From Wyeomyia smithii (taxonomy: Eukaryota; Arthropoda; Insecta; Diptera; Culicidae), in the NCBI RefSeq assembly GCF_029784165.1, contig NC_073696.1:27348358-27412357 (forward strand): 64,000 bases of DNA, read 5' to 3'. Below the pieces are notes generated by a model, which searched no databases, had not been told where the DNA came from, and saw only the letters and a list, made by a program, of their open reading frames with translations. The position numbers were made by a program, and so were the translations under genes. Below, in pieces: positions 20,902 through 33,449 of this stretch. The stretch's first letter is position 1. The number at the start of each line of letters is the position of its first letter.

Positions 20902-23900
20902 GTGAGCGGTTAGGTTATGTCCATAGTTCATGACCAAGCACATTCGAAGCGGAGCTTGGTTTGTTGACTATTCTTTTTTTACGCCAAATATGGTGGATCG
21001 TTTGGAATACCGAGTCTGTAGACTACAGTGCAGTGGTGACAAGAAGCTCACAATCACTCAATTTAAACCAAAACGGCGTGAGTAAGGCATGGTTTTGACA
21101 GCGCCAGTCTCCAGTAATTTTTAACATTCAACTGTGGCCTAATATTGCCAAAGTTGAGTGGATGTGGCACTTATTTGAGCTTGGCAAATGACGTTAACAA
21201 CCTAGAGAAGTGCTTACCGATTCTGTACAAGACACTGACAGCTCAAACAAATTCAAGCGCGTTCGAAATCTAGAGAAGAATGTTGATTTTTTCTGACAAG
21301 CGGGTGACAGAAACATACTTTTCGGCTTGAGTTTTCTTTTCGTTCGTTACTAGCGTCACTAGCGTAGGCCAACAACACGTCAAAAGATGGTAAAATAAAA
21401 CTGGTGCAGATGCTATCACTCACAATTCCACGATGTAATTTGTTACTTGCAGTTACTTGTACCGAAGAGTAGATCTGTTGATTAAGGCAGGCAGAGCCGC
21501 AGCAAAATTCGGAACCATGTTATGATGATGATAATGTGCTGAAGGAAGCGGGTAAAAGGGATGCTAAAAAAATTGCATAATTGGCTTTCAAATTTATCGG
21601 TGTGCGGCGAGGACAAGCTGTTTTGCGGTGGCCATGGCAACGTAACGTGCGTCAGCTGAGCACTGACTGTGTGGAATGCATGTTGGATGTTTTTTTTCGC
21701 TTTCTTTTTCGACGAGGGCCGGGATGGAAAATTTATGCAGTTGCTGCTGAGAGTGCAGTTGACACATCGCACACTTCATATCAGAGGTTGTGGAAATTTT
21801 TTCGTGCTCTTTTTAATTTACTGCTGTCATTTTATTTATTTGCTGATGAACAGCAATAGATAGCGTTGTGGAATCGGTGCAATTTTGTTTTTGAAAAGTG
21901 CAGGTAAGCTCAACGCGGATTTTGCAGTTTTGTGACTTGATTACTTTGAAGCAAAAAGAATGGAATAATGAATTTCCAGTTTTCTCTGGACAGTTATCAA
22001 ATTTCCAAACAAACAGTGATTTTATCATGGAACGTTTTTGATGTGCCACAAGCATTCATTTTCCGTTTATTTTCAAATAAATAGATAGATTTATATAGAT
22101 TTATTTAGGCGTTTAAAAAACAAGGTTATGTTTATGGATTCCACCATGATATTTTTATCGTCAACCCACTAAACATTACCATTTATACAAACAAGCGTAA
22201 TCGAATCCAGTAATCCACTGTTTTTATCATAAATTAGAATAAATAAATTATGCCAACTTTACCTTTGCAAATGTCTGCGGCGCTGTTGTAAGTACTTGAG
22301 TAGACTTTCCCCTCTTGCTATGCTCTGCCACGTGGTCAAATTGAAAACTTTTCCAATTTTCACAGTTTACTCGATAGCCGAAGCGAACTCGGTCGCACTT
22401 GTACTGCAATCTCCTCTGAGCACATACACATACACACAAACACGGGTGAAAAAAATAAATAAACCACTTTCTTCCGCGTTTCCCCCTAGCCTACGCGAAT
22501 ATTCTGATGAGCCAAGGGCACTTTGGCTGCTTCGGATAGAACGTGGGTTTCCTCTGGGGATGACACTTTCCGAATAATTTAAAAACTCACTTTTCTTTTA
22601 TTCAAGGACAAGAACCAAACCGGGAAAACTTTCCCTTCGTTACACGAGTGCTACGGTGGACAGCAACAGTAGCTCTTCTTCTGCTAATGCTTTCCCCGTC
22701 CGTGCTAAATGTTTATGTTGTTGAGTGTTCTGAAAGTACAGGAAAAGAGGGTGGAATTTGCGTCATTAGAAAGCATTGATTTTTTTGCGTTTGTTGGCTT
22801 AAATTCTGTAGTTTAAAAGCTCCTGGTGCTGTCCACTCACTTGAAGCCCCAATTCTTAGATCTAATCATTCAATAGAATCAACATTCCAATGTGATAGTA
22901 GTGAAATAAGGCAGTCGTTCAGCATGATAAAACACAACCTCGAGATAACAACAATCAGCTGCTGAAAACCGATAACTTTCACGGTGAGTGCCTAGAACAA
23001 AATTTCGTTGTCTCACTCTGATAAGCGCACTTGTACAGCCGTACAGCCAATACTTCTACGACTGCATAAACCCCAGCCTTCCTAAAACGTTGTATTCAGC
23101 TTTTTGCTTTATTCCTTTCCCGCTCTAAAAAATAAACTATTATCAACGGTTCAGATCGTGCATTCTTCCCTCGATCCAAGGCCATTCGCCTTTCTTTTTC
23201 GCAGACTTTTCTCCTGCAGGTAATAATGGGGGGTACGTAATGGTGAATGTTTGCCGGTTATCTTGCCTTTCCCAGTTCGGCGCCGCTGCAGAAAAATCGT
23301 GCATGCAAATAGATTCACCACGCGAACGCGAAACAAGTCGTTGCCATATCCGTGTCTCGTACCGCCGCACCCTCGGCGGCATCCACCCAGTCGGAGTTGT
23401 AGGCGAAAAATTCTAGCAAGAAAAGAAAGGCTCAACAAGAAACTTGTTTCTTTCACTAACCAACACCCCGCCTCTGCTGTAGAGACCATAAACAGCGCAG
23501 CAAATTGGATTTATCCCTTCCTGTTTATGCTGCTTGTTGCACGTTTGCTGCTTCTTTTTATTTTTGCTTTCAGCAACATTCTACCACAAGTTCTACCGAA
23601 GCCCTTTCTGAAACTTTCATAGCACAAATTTCATTGCACTATTAAAAAATATATGGTACTTAAAACGTTGGCTTCCTATCCAATCGGAACCGCCGAAGGC
23701 GCCCCCCATCAACTCGTGCAAAATTGCCGCGTGAGATTAAAATAAGCTGATAAATGTCATTCGCCGCTGAGCTGCCGCGCCGGTTCTGACGGTTCTAGCG
23801 GTTTACTTCGCCACGCCAGTGAGCGCTAATGTTGGGTGCGGTGAGGCGAAGATCCGCTTCCACACGGTAAAACCCCGCTCTCCAGTAAGCGCACCGTGAG

Positions 23901-25166
23901 TTCCCCCCTGTGTGGCAACAGGCGATATCGAAGAATAGTTCGGAAAAAATAAACTCAGAACTCTAATATAAAACGTGCCACCACCATCATCGGTGGGGGA
24001 AAGCTTGGGCCAAACCGAAAAAAAAACTGCGAACCGAATCAAAACTCCGAAACAAACTCTGCGGCATTTATTTTTTTGTGTCTCTTGTTTCATGAACCTA
24101 ATGAAAAATTAAATATTCTCTGTGTGTGGAGCAGCACTGACTGGGGAATAATTATTATATGCGGCTCGACACGCGAAACGAACCGAAAACTTCTCGACCA
24201 GCGATTTATTATCCGCACGGAGAAAGAACAGCCGGTGTAATTAAAATGGTCGCTTTTTATAGAATCACAAGAGAAAAGAGGGGGAGAGTGTCAGGTAACA
24301 CGTTCAGGTTCCGTGATCAAGCAGAATGATGATACAACTTGAATGACATTTTAATTGTAGTATTTCATTGTGTTTGGCAAAACAACAGAAAATTTTTTAA
24401 ACTTTAAATCTAGAATTTCCCGACTTGTTTGCTTTCCTGGAAAACTTATTTTTGACAAATTGAAAAACGTAAAACGAGTAGTTTTTTATCGAAGTGACAG
24501 AGAGAAAATCTTCACACCTTTCCGTATCTTAACAATCTTCCATAAACTTTTATATTAAAAATGTACAAACAAACTACAAACTACATAGATACTCGACCTG
24601 TAGTTAGTTCTTTCCGGTATTTTTCGAAAACGTTAAAAAGTTCAGAAAAAATGGACACCGATGGAAAAAATTCAGTTTTTCAGTTCATCAAGATCTTGTT
24701 GACTATTTATTCCAATTTTCTGGCACCGTCAGAATATTGTTGGCATGTTTTCCAAATTATTTTTAGGGACAGCCTTCCGTGTTTCTTTTGACTTTTTGCA
24801 ATCAATATTTTTTCTTAGCATTCTACTGATATATTTCGAAAATTCTAATCGCTGATGATATACTGAAACTAGTAACTGGTAGTTAAAATTTGTCCCTATA
24901 GTTCGGACGGAACTTCCAAACAAAACCGGACAAATTCAAATCGGGCTGAACCGAAAACGGATTTTGGTGGTCGTATCGATTTTTAATTAGAACCTGTTAG
25001 TACTCAATCCCCAATCATCATCTATTTTGGTTTCAATGTTTGAATCGAAATTTGATTCTACTTGGTTGATTCCAGTGAGGATCTGTTATTTGTAGTCCGT
25101 GCTTTTCCAATCCATTTTCCTTTCCATTTTAGTTACCCTTAACGGTATTTTTGATTAAAAAATCAA
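20902..25166. other. Low-repeat DNA, unassigned
   Basis: Single-copy in appearance, with moderately GC-rich blocks at 23140-23640 and 23690-24340 and a CACATACACATACACACAAACAC microsatellite-like run near 22420. Short frames (for example 23151-23489 minus, 23251-23622 plus) overlap on opposite strands and carry no domain. It could be intron or 5' regulatory DNA. Confidence 0.4.
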
Positions 25167-25262
25167 AAGAGTTGCATGCAAAGCCATTACCGCACGGTTG
25201 ACGTAGAACTACACAAAGCTGTTTGTTAAGTTACTTGCATTGTTGCATTTGCGAGTGATCGC
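25167..25262 (+). repeat. Dispersed repeat, copy 2
   Basis: Partner of 4918-5020, sharing AGAGTTGCATGCAAAG, CGGTTGACGTAGAAC and TACTTGCATTG in the same order. Confidence 0.65.
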
Positions 25263-25347
25263 AAGTGATAAGTTTGAAGCAAACTTCCCTTTTGACGTAA
25301 GACTTGATCTTACTTTAGTAGGGCTGTTGTTGAAGGTGTAACGAAAA

Positions 25348-25475
25348 GGCGTCGTACACAAATTACGTAACGCTAAAAACCTAGATTTCAGACCCCCTCC
25401 CCCCTATGTAACGATAAGTAACGCAGACTAAACCCCCCCCCCCCTTCATGGGTTACGTAATTTGTGTACGACGCC
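25348..25475. mobile_element. 128-bp MITE with 24-bp perfect TIRs
   Basis: The left end GGCGTCGTACACAAATTACG plus TAAC is matched exactly, inverted, at the right end. AAA flanks both sides (25345-25347 and 25476-25478), a possible 3-bp target duplication. The centre has C-rich runs, including a pure C tract of about 13 bases near 25433. There is no coding capacity. The superfamily is not known. Confidence 0.9.
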
Positions 25476-25478
25476 AAA

Positions 25479-25822
25479 TGTGCCCTCCTTAAATTTATTT
25501 TATGTTACTACCAGTGAACTGGTTTTGAATTCCAATGTCTTGATTAAAAGATGAGGCTTGTCCCACACTTGTGGTATATTAATTAGTTGACACATGTTTT
25601 CAATAGTAAAATAATGAACAGTTGACGAGAAAATCAATTATTTTCGGTTTAGTTTCACAGCATTCATAGAGCATAGAATCGCACATGCCATGTGCTTTCT
25701 TGAATGCATGCATTATTACTTTCTTTAAACAGATGTTGAACACGACTGTCTCAATCAATATATTAAATTTTTTCAACCTTTTGGTATGAAAATTATAATA
25801 ACTTTTCGAATTGCAGATCAGT
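25479..25822. other. Unassigned AT-rich DNA
   Basis: No repeat, RNA or coding motif was recognised between the 128-bp MITE and the RTE target site. Confidence 0.4.
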
Positions 25823-26078
25823 GAAAATATTCACTAGTTGGCAAATGGCTGGACACGTGTAACTTGAGACCCTAATGTGGCCATTCACCTCTGTCCAGCA
25901 ACTCCTATCCCAACCTCCACGTGGTGCCGACCGGAATACGAGTAACCTTAGCGGAGATCGGGTAACCAACCCCGGTGGAAACTGTGGTCGTATGCTGACT
26001 GGGAAGGGGGTCGTACGCAGCTGTATCCCCTTAGGGGCGGCGTACAACAGCGTCTGACCCGGAGCGGGCGGCTGAATT

Positions 26079-27279
26079 ATGGAATGCTGTATTCCGCCAG
26101 CTACACCTAAGATGTCAGCCCCATCAGCAGGATGTAGGTATCGCGACCCTGGTAAGGTGGCATACCGAAACCTTTCATCAACCACGAACAACGAATTTAG
26201 AAATACGGAACGGATCAATCGGCAAAGACCTAGGCTACGAACACGGAAAAAGATTAAGGTAAACGATTGGAAATTGGGTACTTGGAACGTCCGATCTCTC
26301 AATGAACCGGCGCGGGCTGGCTTGCTTGCTCGAGAACTACAGCGGCAGGGAGTCGAAATCGCAGCGATTCAGGAGGTTCGGTGGCCAAATTCCGGAGAAA
26401 GGGAATTCCGTGCAGTAGACCCTATTGCACGCACTTCTTTCAAGTACCACATCTACTACAGTGGCGGCAAAGCAGCGGAACGGGGCGTCGGTTTCGTAGT
26501 GCTGGGAAATCAGAAAACAAAAGTCATCCGGTGGAGGCCCGTAGATGACCGTATATGCGTGTTGAGGATTAAGGGCAAATTCTTCAACCACAGTTTAATC
26601 AACACCTACGCACCGACAAACGACAAATCCGATGAAGTCAAAGATGAGTTCTATGGCAAGCTTGAGCGAATCTATGACGAGTGCCAAGAGAGACGCAAAC
26701 GCACAGGTTGGGAGGGAGGAATTCTTCCGTCCGGTCATTGGAAGGCATAGCCTTCACTCGTCAACCAAGGAAAACGGCCTGAGGCTGATAAACTTTGCCG
26801 CGGCCAGAGGAATGGCCATATGTAGCTCCTATTTTCCACGTTTGAATATTCGGAAACACACCTGGAGGCATCTAAATGGAGAAGCCTGCTCCCAGATCGA
26901 TCACGTACTGATTGACGGTCGGCACTTTTCGGATGTTACTGATGTTAGGTCTTTTCGGGGACCAAACATTGACTCTGACCATTATCTCGTCGTTTGTAAG
27001 ATCCGCGCACGGTTGTCGAACGTGCTGAAATCTCGCACAGAGAGGACGACGCGTTTCAACATTCAGCGGTTGAAAGCTGATGGCGTGGCAGCAGAATACG
27101 CCAGAGAGCTGGATCAACGGATCGCAGAACAGCAGGAGGAAGGAGTGGAAGGCATAAATGGGCTGTGGAGCAGTATTCACGGCGCCATCGAAACGACTGC
27201 GAGAGAGGTGGTAGGTACGACGCGTGGTAGACAGCCTAACGGCTGGTTCGATGCCGAATGCCAGAGAGCGACAGATTAG
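26079..27279 (+). pseudogene. Apurinic-type endonuclease domain of the RTE element, broken
   Basis: The domain nicks the target DNA to prime reverse transcription. The first part (26079-26750) contains LGTWNVRSLNEPARAGLL and AIQEVRWP, the family's N-terminal metal-binding motifs, then NTYAPTND. The frame then shifts: the continuing text RDANAQVGREEF (around 26690-26725) should be preceded by a glycine and a few more residues of the GDxNA motif. A small deletion there removes the glycine and changes frame. The remainder (to 27279) keeps RKHTWRHLNGEACSQIDHVL and SDHYLVV, the C-terminal catalytic motifs. A TAG at 27277-27279 interrupts the link to the reverse transcriptase. This copy cannot make a complete protein. 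Confidence 0.85.
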
Positions 27280-27300
27280 AAGGACCGTGCCAGGAGCCGC

Positions 27301-29148
27301 ATGCTCACTGCGGCTACGCGTCAGAACAGAGAGAGGTACAGGGTGGCAAGAGCTGCCGAAAATAGAACCCACCGTCGGAAGAAGCGCGAGTACGAGGAGC
27401 AGGTGCTCGCCAGCGCAGAGGACAGCTATGCTGAAAACGACGTGCGGAGATTCTATAGAACTGTCAACAGAGTCAGAAGCAGGAATTTCCCTGTGCCGGT
27501 CATGTGTAATGACAAGGACGGCAACCTGCTTACTGATAAACCGACGGTTGCAGCCAGGTGGAAGGAGCATTTTCAGGCGCTATTGAACGGTGAGGAGCCG
27601 GATGAGCAGAGCAGGAACAGGATGACGATTATGAGTGACGAACAAGCTGTGGAGCCACCAACACAGGAGGAGGTGAATAAGGCGATTAGTGAGCTGAAAA
27701 ACAGCAAGGCCGCTGGGAAGGACGGTATCCCGGCCGAACTTCTAAAAGCGGGAAGCGAGCGGCTGTACTATGCGGGCCACCAGATAATACTAAGAATCTG
27801 GGAGGACGAACAAATGCCGAACGACTGGTTGGAAGGCCTCATATGCCCTATCTATAAGAAGGTCCATCGATTGGATTGTGGCAACTATCGAGGGATAACG
27901 TTGCTCAACTCCGCATATAAAGTGCTCTCCCGTATCCTGTTCTTCAGATTGAGACCGCTAACGGAATCCTTTGTTGGCGAATACCAGGCTGGTTTTCGAC
28001 AAGGGCGTTCCACGACGGATCAAATTTTCACCCTGCGACAGATCCTCGATAAGTTCCGGGAGTACAACTTATCGACTCACCATCTGTTTGTGGACTTCAG
28101 GGCGGCATACGACTCAGTGAAAAGAAACGAGCTGTGGCAGATCATGCAGGAACACGGTTTCCCTACGAAACTAATAAAGCTGAGTAGTATGACACTGGAG
28201 GGATCAAAATCGTGCGATGTGCGGATAGCGGGCGAGACATCAGCCGCTTTCGTAACGTTGGATGGACTGAAGCAGGGGGATGCGCTCTCCAACCTACTGT
28301 TTAACATCGCTCTTGAGGGTGCAGTACGAAGAGCAAACGTCGAAAGAAACGGTACGATCATCACGAAATCTCACATGCTTCTTTGTTTTGCGGACGACGT
28401 CGATATCATCGGTATCAACCGTAAGGCCGTGGAGGAGGCTTTCGTACCTTTTAAGAGAGAAGCAGTGAGATTGGGACTTGTCATTAACTCTGCCAAAACG
28501 AAGTACATGGTAGCTGGCAGAGAGCGTGGGAGTCCCCGTGGTGTTGGTGCTGAGGTGGAGATAGATGGGGAACGATTTGAAGTGGTTGACGAATTCGTTT
28601 ATCTTGGTACGCTTGTGACATGTGACAACGATATAAGCCGTGAAGTGAAACAACCAGTTGCAGCTGCGAACAGGGCTTTCTTCGGACTGCGTAACCAGCT
28701 AAGGTCCCGTAGTTTGCAAACTCGCACAAAACTAGCGCTGTATAGGACGCTGATACTCCCGGTGGCCCTTTACGGACATGAAGCATGGACACTGAAGGAA
28801 GCTGATCGACGAGTGCTCGGAGTTTTTGAGCGTAAAGTTCTGCGATCGATACTTGGCGGTAAATTGGAAGGTGGAGTGTGGCGCAGACGCATGAATCACG
28901 AGTTGTACCAGGTATACAAACATGCTGATATAGTGAAGGTAATACAGCGGGGCAGGCTTCAGTGGGCTGGACATGTAGCCAGGATGCCTGACAAGAGAGC
29001 CGCCAAAGCTATCTTCAGTAGAGAACCAGGAAGAGGCCGTCGGCTCCGTGGTAGGCCTTCCACGCGGTGGAAGAAGATGCACGATCTGCTGGTGTACGGG
29101 GAAACTGGAGAACGGATGCCCAAGACAGAAGAAGCTGGACATCTCTAA
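27301..29148 (+). pseudogene. Reverse transcriptase part of the RTE element, open for 615 codons
   Basis: It copies element RNA into DNA at the nicked target. Motifs in order: GKDGIPAELLKAG (residues ~139-151), NYRGITLLNSAYKVLSRIL, QAGFRQGRSTTDQI, the first catalytic aspartate in LFVDFRAAYDSV (D265), GLKQGDALS (~322-330), and FADDVDIIG (363-371) with the catalytic Asp pair 365-366. A C-terminal region with RLQWAGHVARMPDKR and RGRPSTRW is characteristic of RTE-like proteins. This ATG is only the first after the TAG at 27279; the natural protein would start upstream in the endonuclease. The core is undamaged but not linked to an intact endonuclease. Confidence 0.88.
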
Positions 29149-29218
29149 TTCGTTCGGCCCTGGACCGGTGAACGGTCCGTTAGCCAAAAAAGTAAAGTAA
29201 GTAAGAAAATATTCACTA

Positions 29219-29956
29219 ACAATCTATTGGAAAAGCAACGGCTAAACTTGCGGCTGAAGCTCGCTTTATATTCGTAATATTTATTTTAGATTCATGTTGT
29301 AAGTGGCTCCGCCTTTTTTAAGGTCAAGTCATTTCCTCAAGACGTGTTGGCAAACAGTGGACCTAACCCAAGAGAGAGCTCTCAGTCACACAACAAAATA
29401 ATACGTTTGTATCGTGTTGCAGCTTGGAAAGAATCAATAAAATGAAAGCAGATAGCAAGAGTATTATTGCACTGTTGCGTGGTGCATATTGTAACTGTGC
29501 GACTGGAAGACCGCAAACTTTTTTTTGTGCTGACGTTGGCTGATGGTAGTCATAAAAAGGGCGTTCGAAATACTGCTGGGGGATCAAATTAACGTCTTCC
29601 TCAATACGTTCCTCAATAAATTTTATTGAAACGAATTCAGCATTTTCTGCACGCTAAACTTTTTTTGGAATCGGATTAGTTTTGTAAATACCGCTGATAT
29701 ACGATAACTGGCTTGTTAAACCAGCAACGTACCTTGAAACCAGCTGGGAGGGCATAGATTCAATCTGAAAAGAAAACATCGCATCAATTCAATCGCCTAC
29801 TGCGTTAAACGCATAGTCCACATTTTTTGCATGCATTTAAATTTAATTGATCAGAGTGTGCGGTGCAACTAAAACTCAAGCTAATGTCAGGAAGCAGACT
29901 CAAGTTGAACCTGAAAAAGGTCGCTCAGTTCAACTTTGCATGAGTTGATGTCAGCA
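29219..29956. other. Unassigned DNA with one repeated module
   Basis: 29770-29885 (CATCG, ATCAATTCAATCGCCT, then ATTGATCAGAGTGTGCGGTG) matches 31424-31524. Otherwise no feature is recognised. Confidence 0.5.
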
Positions 29957-30360
29957 CTGCAAAAATGTCAAAACTGTCAAAAATGTCGGATATATCAATA
30001 TTTGTTTATTCGTGTTGTCCATCGGCTAAGACCAACGTTGATCCATCTTATTAATGTGTCAATGAAGTTAGAAATGTCAAAAATGTTGAATATGTAAAAA
30101 ATGTCGAATGTGTCAAAAACGTAAAAAATGTCAGAGATGTTAAATAAAGTTCATAAGTGACAAAAACTTAAAAAAATGTTACAAATGTTGAAAATGCATT
30201 AAAATAGAAAAATTTGTGAAAAATTCAAAAAATTACCATACAAGAAACGTTCAAAATGTCAAAAATGACAAAAGAGCTTAAAATATCGAAATGCCAAAAA
30301 TGACACAAAAGTGTGAAAACGTGAATTAATGAAACATTCCAAAAATAAGAAAACATCAAA
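29957..30360 (+). repeat. Degenerate AAAAATGTC minisatellite, second locus
   Basis: Runs of AAAAATGTCAAAA, AAAATGTC and GTCAAAAATGTCG occur with irregular spacing, as in the edges of the array at 2031-4265. No perfect core is present here. It is interrupted at about 30005-30050 by unrelated text. Confidence 0.75.
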
Positions 30361-30574
30361 AATTTCTCCAAATTGTATGTATTAAAAAACAAATATAAAA
30401 ACTTTAGATCATTTCACTGCCATTCCAAGCATCGTTGTCCCATGTTCTACACGAACTTTATGCTTTATGCTAACTTTATGTTGGACAATTATACTTGGAA
30501 CGGCAGTTTTATTGATTCTATAAATCGGATCAAAATTAAAAATTTTAAAGATAAACCCAAGTAGATGTTTGGCG

Positions 30575-30720
30575 TGGAAACAAATTCAACTTTTTTCGAT
30601 AAAAATTTTTGGAATTCAATCATTTCAACCAGTCGGGCTTTGTTTAGCAGATTTGAATTAACAAAAAATTGAATGAATGCAAATCAAAAATACCTTTTAT
30701 TGTGGAGGAATATGCTTTTT
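30575..30720 (+). repeat. Dispersed repeat B, copy 1
   Basis: It matches 33450-33584: TTTTGGAATT, AATCATTTC, AGTCGGGCTTTGTTTAGCA and AAAATTGAATGAATGCAAAT appear in the same order. The family is unknown. Confidence 0.65.
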
Positions 30721-31423
30721 TGTTATGTCCAAGTTTCGAAATGATTTAAAAAAATGTCAATAATGTTGATGAAAACCAGAGTAGGCAGTGCACTATGGAT
30801 TTCAGGCCGGCAAAAATCGGAAAAGTGACTGTCGCCGATCTATTTCTCTATGTTTTTCATAAAAAGTAGACACTCTAACTAAGAAAAGTTCCAAATTTTA
30901 AGACTGTAGCAGGTACTATACCTGAGATATCGAGATATGAAGACGAAGGATGGTAAAAAATGCACTTTTCCTTCGAGAAAAAGTAAAATATAAAAAAAAA
31001 TCGCAGAATTACTATTCAGTGTATTATATTTTTGTAAACGTTATTGATTGGGCTTTCAGAAAAATGTATGATAATGCGGTTTTATGGGTGACATTAAGAA
31101 GACAAAGCACAATAAAAAGAAGAAAATGAAAAACAAAATCATCATTTTCAATTAAAACCGTTTGACAATAAGAAGAAAATGAGAAAAATCATTATTCTCA
31201 ACTTTGTTGGTCGGCATCTTTTTACTCTCAGGATTTCCAAGGCTAGGTCCCTGTTTTTATTCAAGTTTCAGGTGTCTACTAACAATTTCAGAAGAGTTTA
31301 GCTGCGATTACCTGCGACCAAGCGATTGAACCCGTTTTGAAAATTTTTGGTTTTTTTTTCTAAAGAGGATGAAAGTGAAGAAGATTGAAACAATATAAGA
31401 AAGAAACAACAAATACGCAACCT
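30721..31423. other. Unassigned DNA with one transposon-end-like word
   Basis: CACTATGGATTTCAGG at 30791 fits the Transib terminal consensus CACWATGG, but no inverted partner or target duplication was found. 31110-31200 has a short direct duplication of AAGAAGAAAATGA text. Confidence 0.35.
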
Positions 31424-31524
31424 AAAAACAAATTTCATCGCATGAATTCAATCGCCTGCATCGTTCAGTACATCGTACACTACGCTAAACTCAATCGATC
31501 AGAGTGTGCGGTGCAAAAAAACTC
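31424..31524 (+). repeat. Repeat partner of 29770-29885
   Basis: It shares CATCGCATGAATTCAATCGCC-type text and CGATCAGAGTGTGCGGTGCAA with the earlier copy, followed in both by AAACTCAA. A duplicated module of unknown origin. Confidence 0.65.
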
Positions 31525-33449
31525 AAACTATAGACCATCGTACCGAATCAAATTAACCTCACTTTAATGACAAATAGTGGTAACTTTGTTTACGTCTTGA
31601 ACTTTGTGCTTTTTTCTCGTGAAGAAATCGAGTGCGTAGTGAAAATGCTGCTCAATATATAATTGTTCTTAGCGTACTGGCACCTCACGCACAACATTCA
31701 AAGGGAATTTTGGTCACAATTGAAATGATCTGCTATAATTGAGAACAAACAAAGTTACCAGTAACTGTCAAACTCAGATGCGTGACGTCACCGTGTGCTG
31801 GTCTATTGTGACGAAACTACTAATACTTTATTTTTAAATTTGATCGAAGATACTAAAAACAATCTAACAGCATTCAAAAATCTACCGAGCCGTAAAAATC
31901 CGAAGTCATATGATTTTCTCGAATCAATCGATAAATCACCCAAACGCACCAGGAAATCGATTTCATCAGAGGTGTTTTCCTCCACAACACCAAGCCCCAA
32001 CAACAAATCAAATTGCTTCAATAGCAAGTCGATAATATGTGGTGGTCTTCGACTGGTCAAAACTGGCGGCCCAGGTGGGCAGCCAGTCAACAAACAGTAA
32101 GAGGCCCCCTACCGAAGGTGAAACCGGCCGCGATGGTAGAAACGCACACCTTGGCTGGAGGTTTTTTGTTTCTTTTATTGTTTTCTTATTTTGTTGCAGC
32201 AGCAGCAGCAGCAGCAACAGTATCCAGCTGCTTGGTGAAGGCCGTTCCTGAAGATTAACTTCGCAAAACGGTGCCAATGCCGCAGAATATGTCTGTGTTC
32301 ATACGTAACTATACGCGTGCACTCGGCTCATACAGATATCTAGCCGGACAACAAAAACAACAATTATAGTCTCGACTTTTCGCGTGGACTGGGGGTAGCA
32401 AAAGAAGAAGAAGAAGAAGCACCACCCATAATAACAAAAGATCTGTGCGGAATTTCCACCCGGGCGACGCATGGCGCGCGCGGGTGGCAGGGGGCGATTT
32501 CACCGCTGATGAGAGATCCGATTCCGAGTAGTACATCCGTTCGTTTGGAGCTTTTTTCCAATCATCGATTCGTTGTTTCGGAATCAATTATATCGCTTAA
32601 ATCGGATTGAAGGTCATTCAAGCGAGCTCAAGATTGGATCGAAAGTTGCGAAACAGTTGCGAGGCATGACTTTGACACTAGGGTTTTCTCAAATGTCGTG
32701 GTTACGCGAAACGGAACTTGACACTACTAGCGGTTGCTTGATAGTGACACCAACGAACAACGAAGTAATGTGATATGTGAAACTATCCGAACCTGATCCG
32801 ATCACAACAAACAACACACTAGGTAATGGAGAAACGATGTTTGCTTCGAGAAATATTTCCACCGAAAGATGCGCCGATTGAGTGATAACTTCCACCCGAA
32901 TTATCACCGGTTAATGCAATCAAAATCAAAACTCGTGTACGCGCTGCGTCTTAGCCGCGTCTTGTGATAGCTCTAAGGCATACGATGGCACGCAAACCGC
33001 AAGAAGGGAGGAAATAAAACGGTTGACCCACTTTTCCGTCGTACAGGTTCATGCTTTTAGCAGCAGCAGCAGCACCAGCAGAGTGGGATTTATGTTACGA
33101 TCATACATCATCACATACACACGGGTTTCGTCGTTAGTGGCTTGATGAAAAAGGATAGATTTTCCATTAATGAATTAGTGCGACCGTCGTTAAAATGTCG
33201 GCATCAGTCTAATGGCACTCGCGCGTCGATCGCATTAGCGCGTCACTATCAATATTGGTTTAGCTTACACTTGGGCCGGGTGCTGATGATTTGAGACGAG
33301 ACAATGAGCAAAGAACGTGTGAATGCGTTCTCTCTTCACGGTTGTAAAATTAGGGAATAAAAAATGGCATTATGTACTTTTATGGGAAAAATTGTTTGTT
33401 TATGATGGGGGTTCGAAGTTTCCCACTAACGGTGGCAATTTGGATATAA
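31525..33449. other. Low-repeat DNA with microsatellites and a CRE-like word
   Basis: TGACGTCA at 31783-31790 is a perfect cAMP-response-type palindrome. A (CAG)n run lies at about 32197-32214, a (GAA)n run at 32404-32420 and another CAG run at 33059-33077. Frames crossing these runs give poly-Ala or poly-Leu stretches and are not called as genes. Balanced composition suggests host intronic or regulatory DNA. Confidence 0.4.

Larger units (their letters stand above)
25837..29204 (+). mobile_element. RTE-clade non-LTR retrotransposon (JAM1-like), full length
   Basis: GAAAATATTCACTA lies directly before (25823-25836) and after (29205-29218) the element, a perfect 14-bp target duplication, so both ends are fixed. 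It has a ~240-bp leader, then one coding stretch with AP-type endonuclease and reverse transcriptase, no RNase H, and a 3' tail of AAGTAAAGTAAGTA-type short repeats instead of poly(A), as in RTE elements. A perfect duplication implies a fairly recent insertion. Clade assignment is from domain layout and memory. Confidence 0.9.

Noticed and set aside
26872..27570. 232-codon minus-strand frame
   Set aside because: It is antisense to well-recognised RTE endonuclease and reverse transcriptase motifs and has no motif of its own.
32197..32214. Coding poly-glutamine or poly-alanine exon at the CAG run
   Set aside because: Frames across it are short, overlap on both strands and show no conserved motif or clear splice sites.
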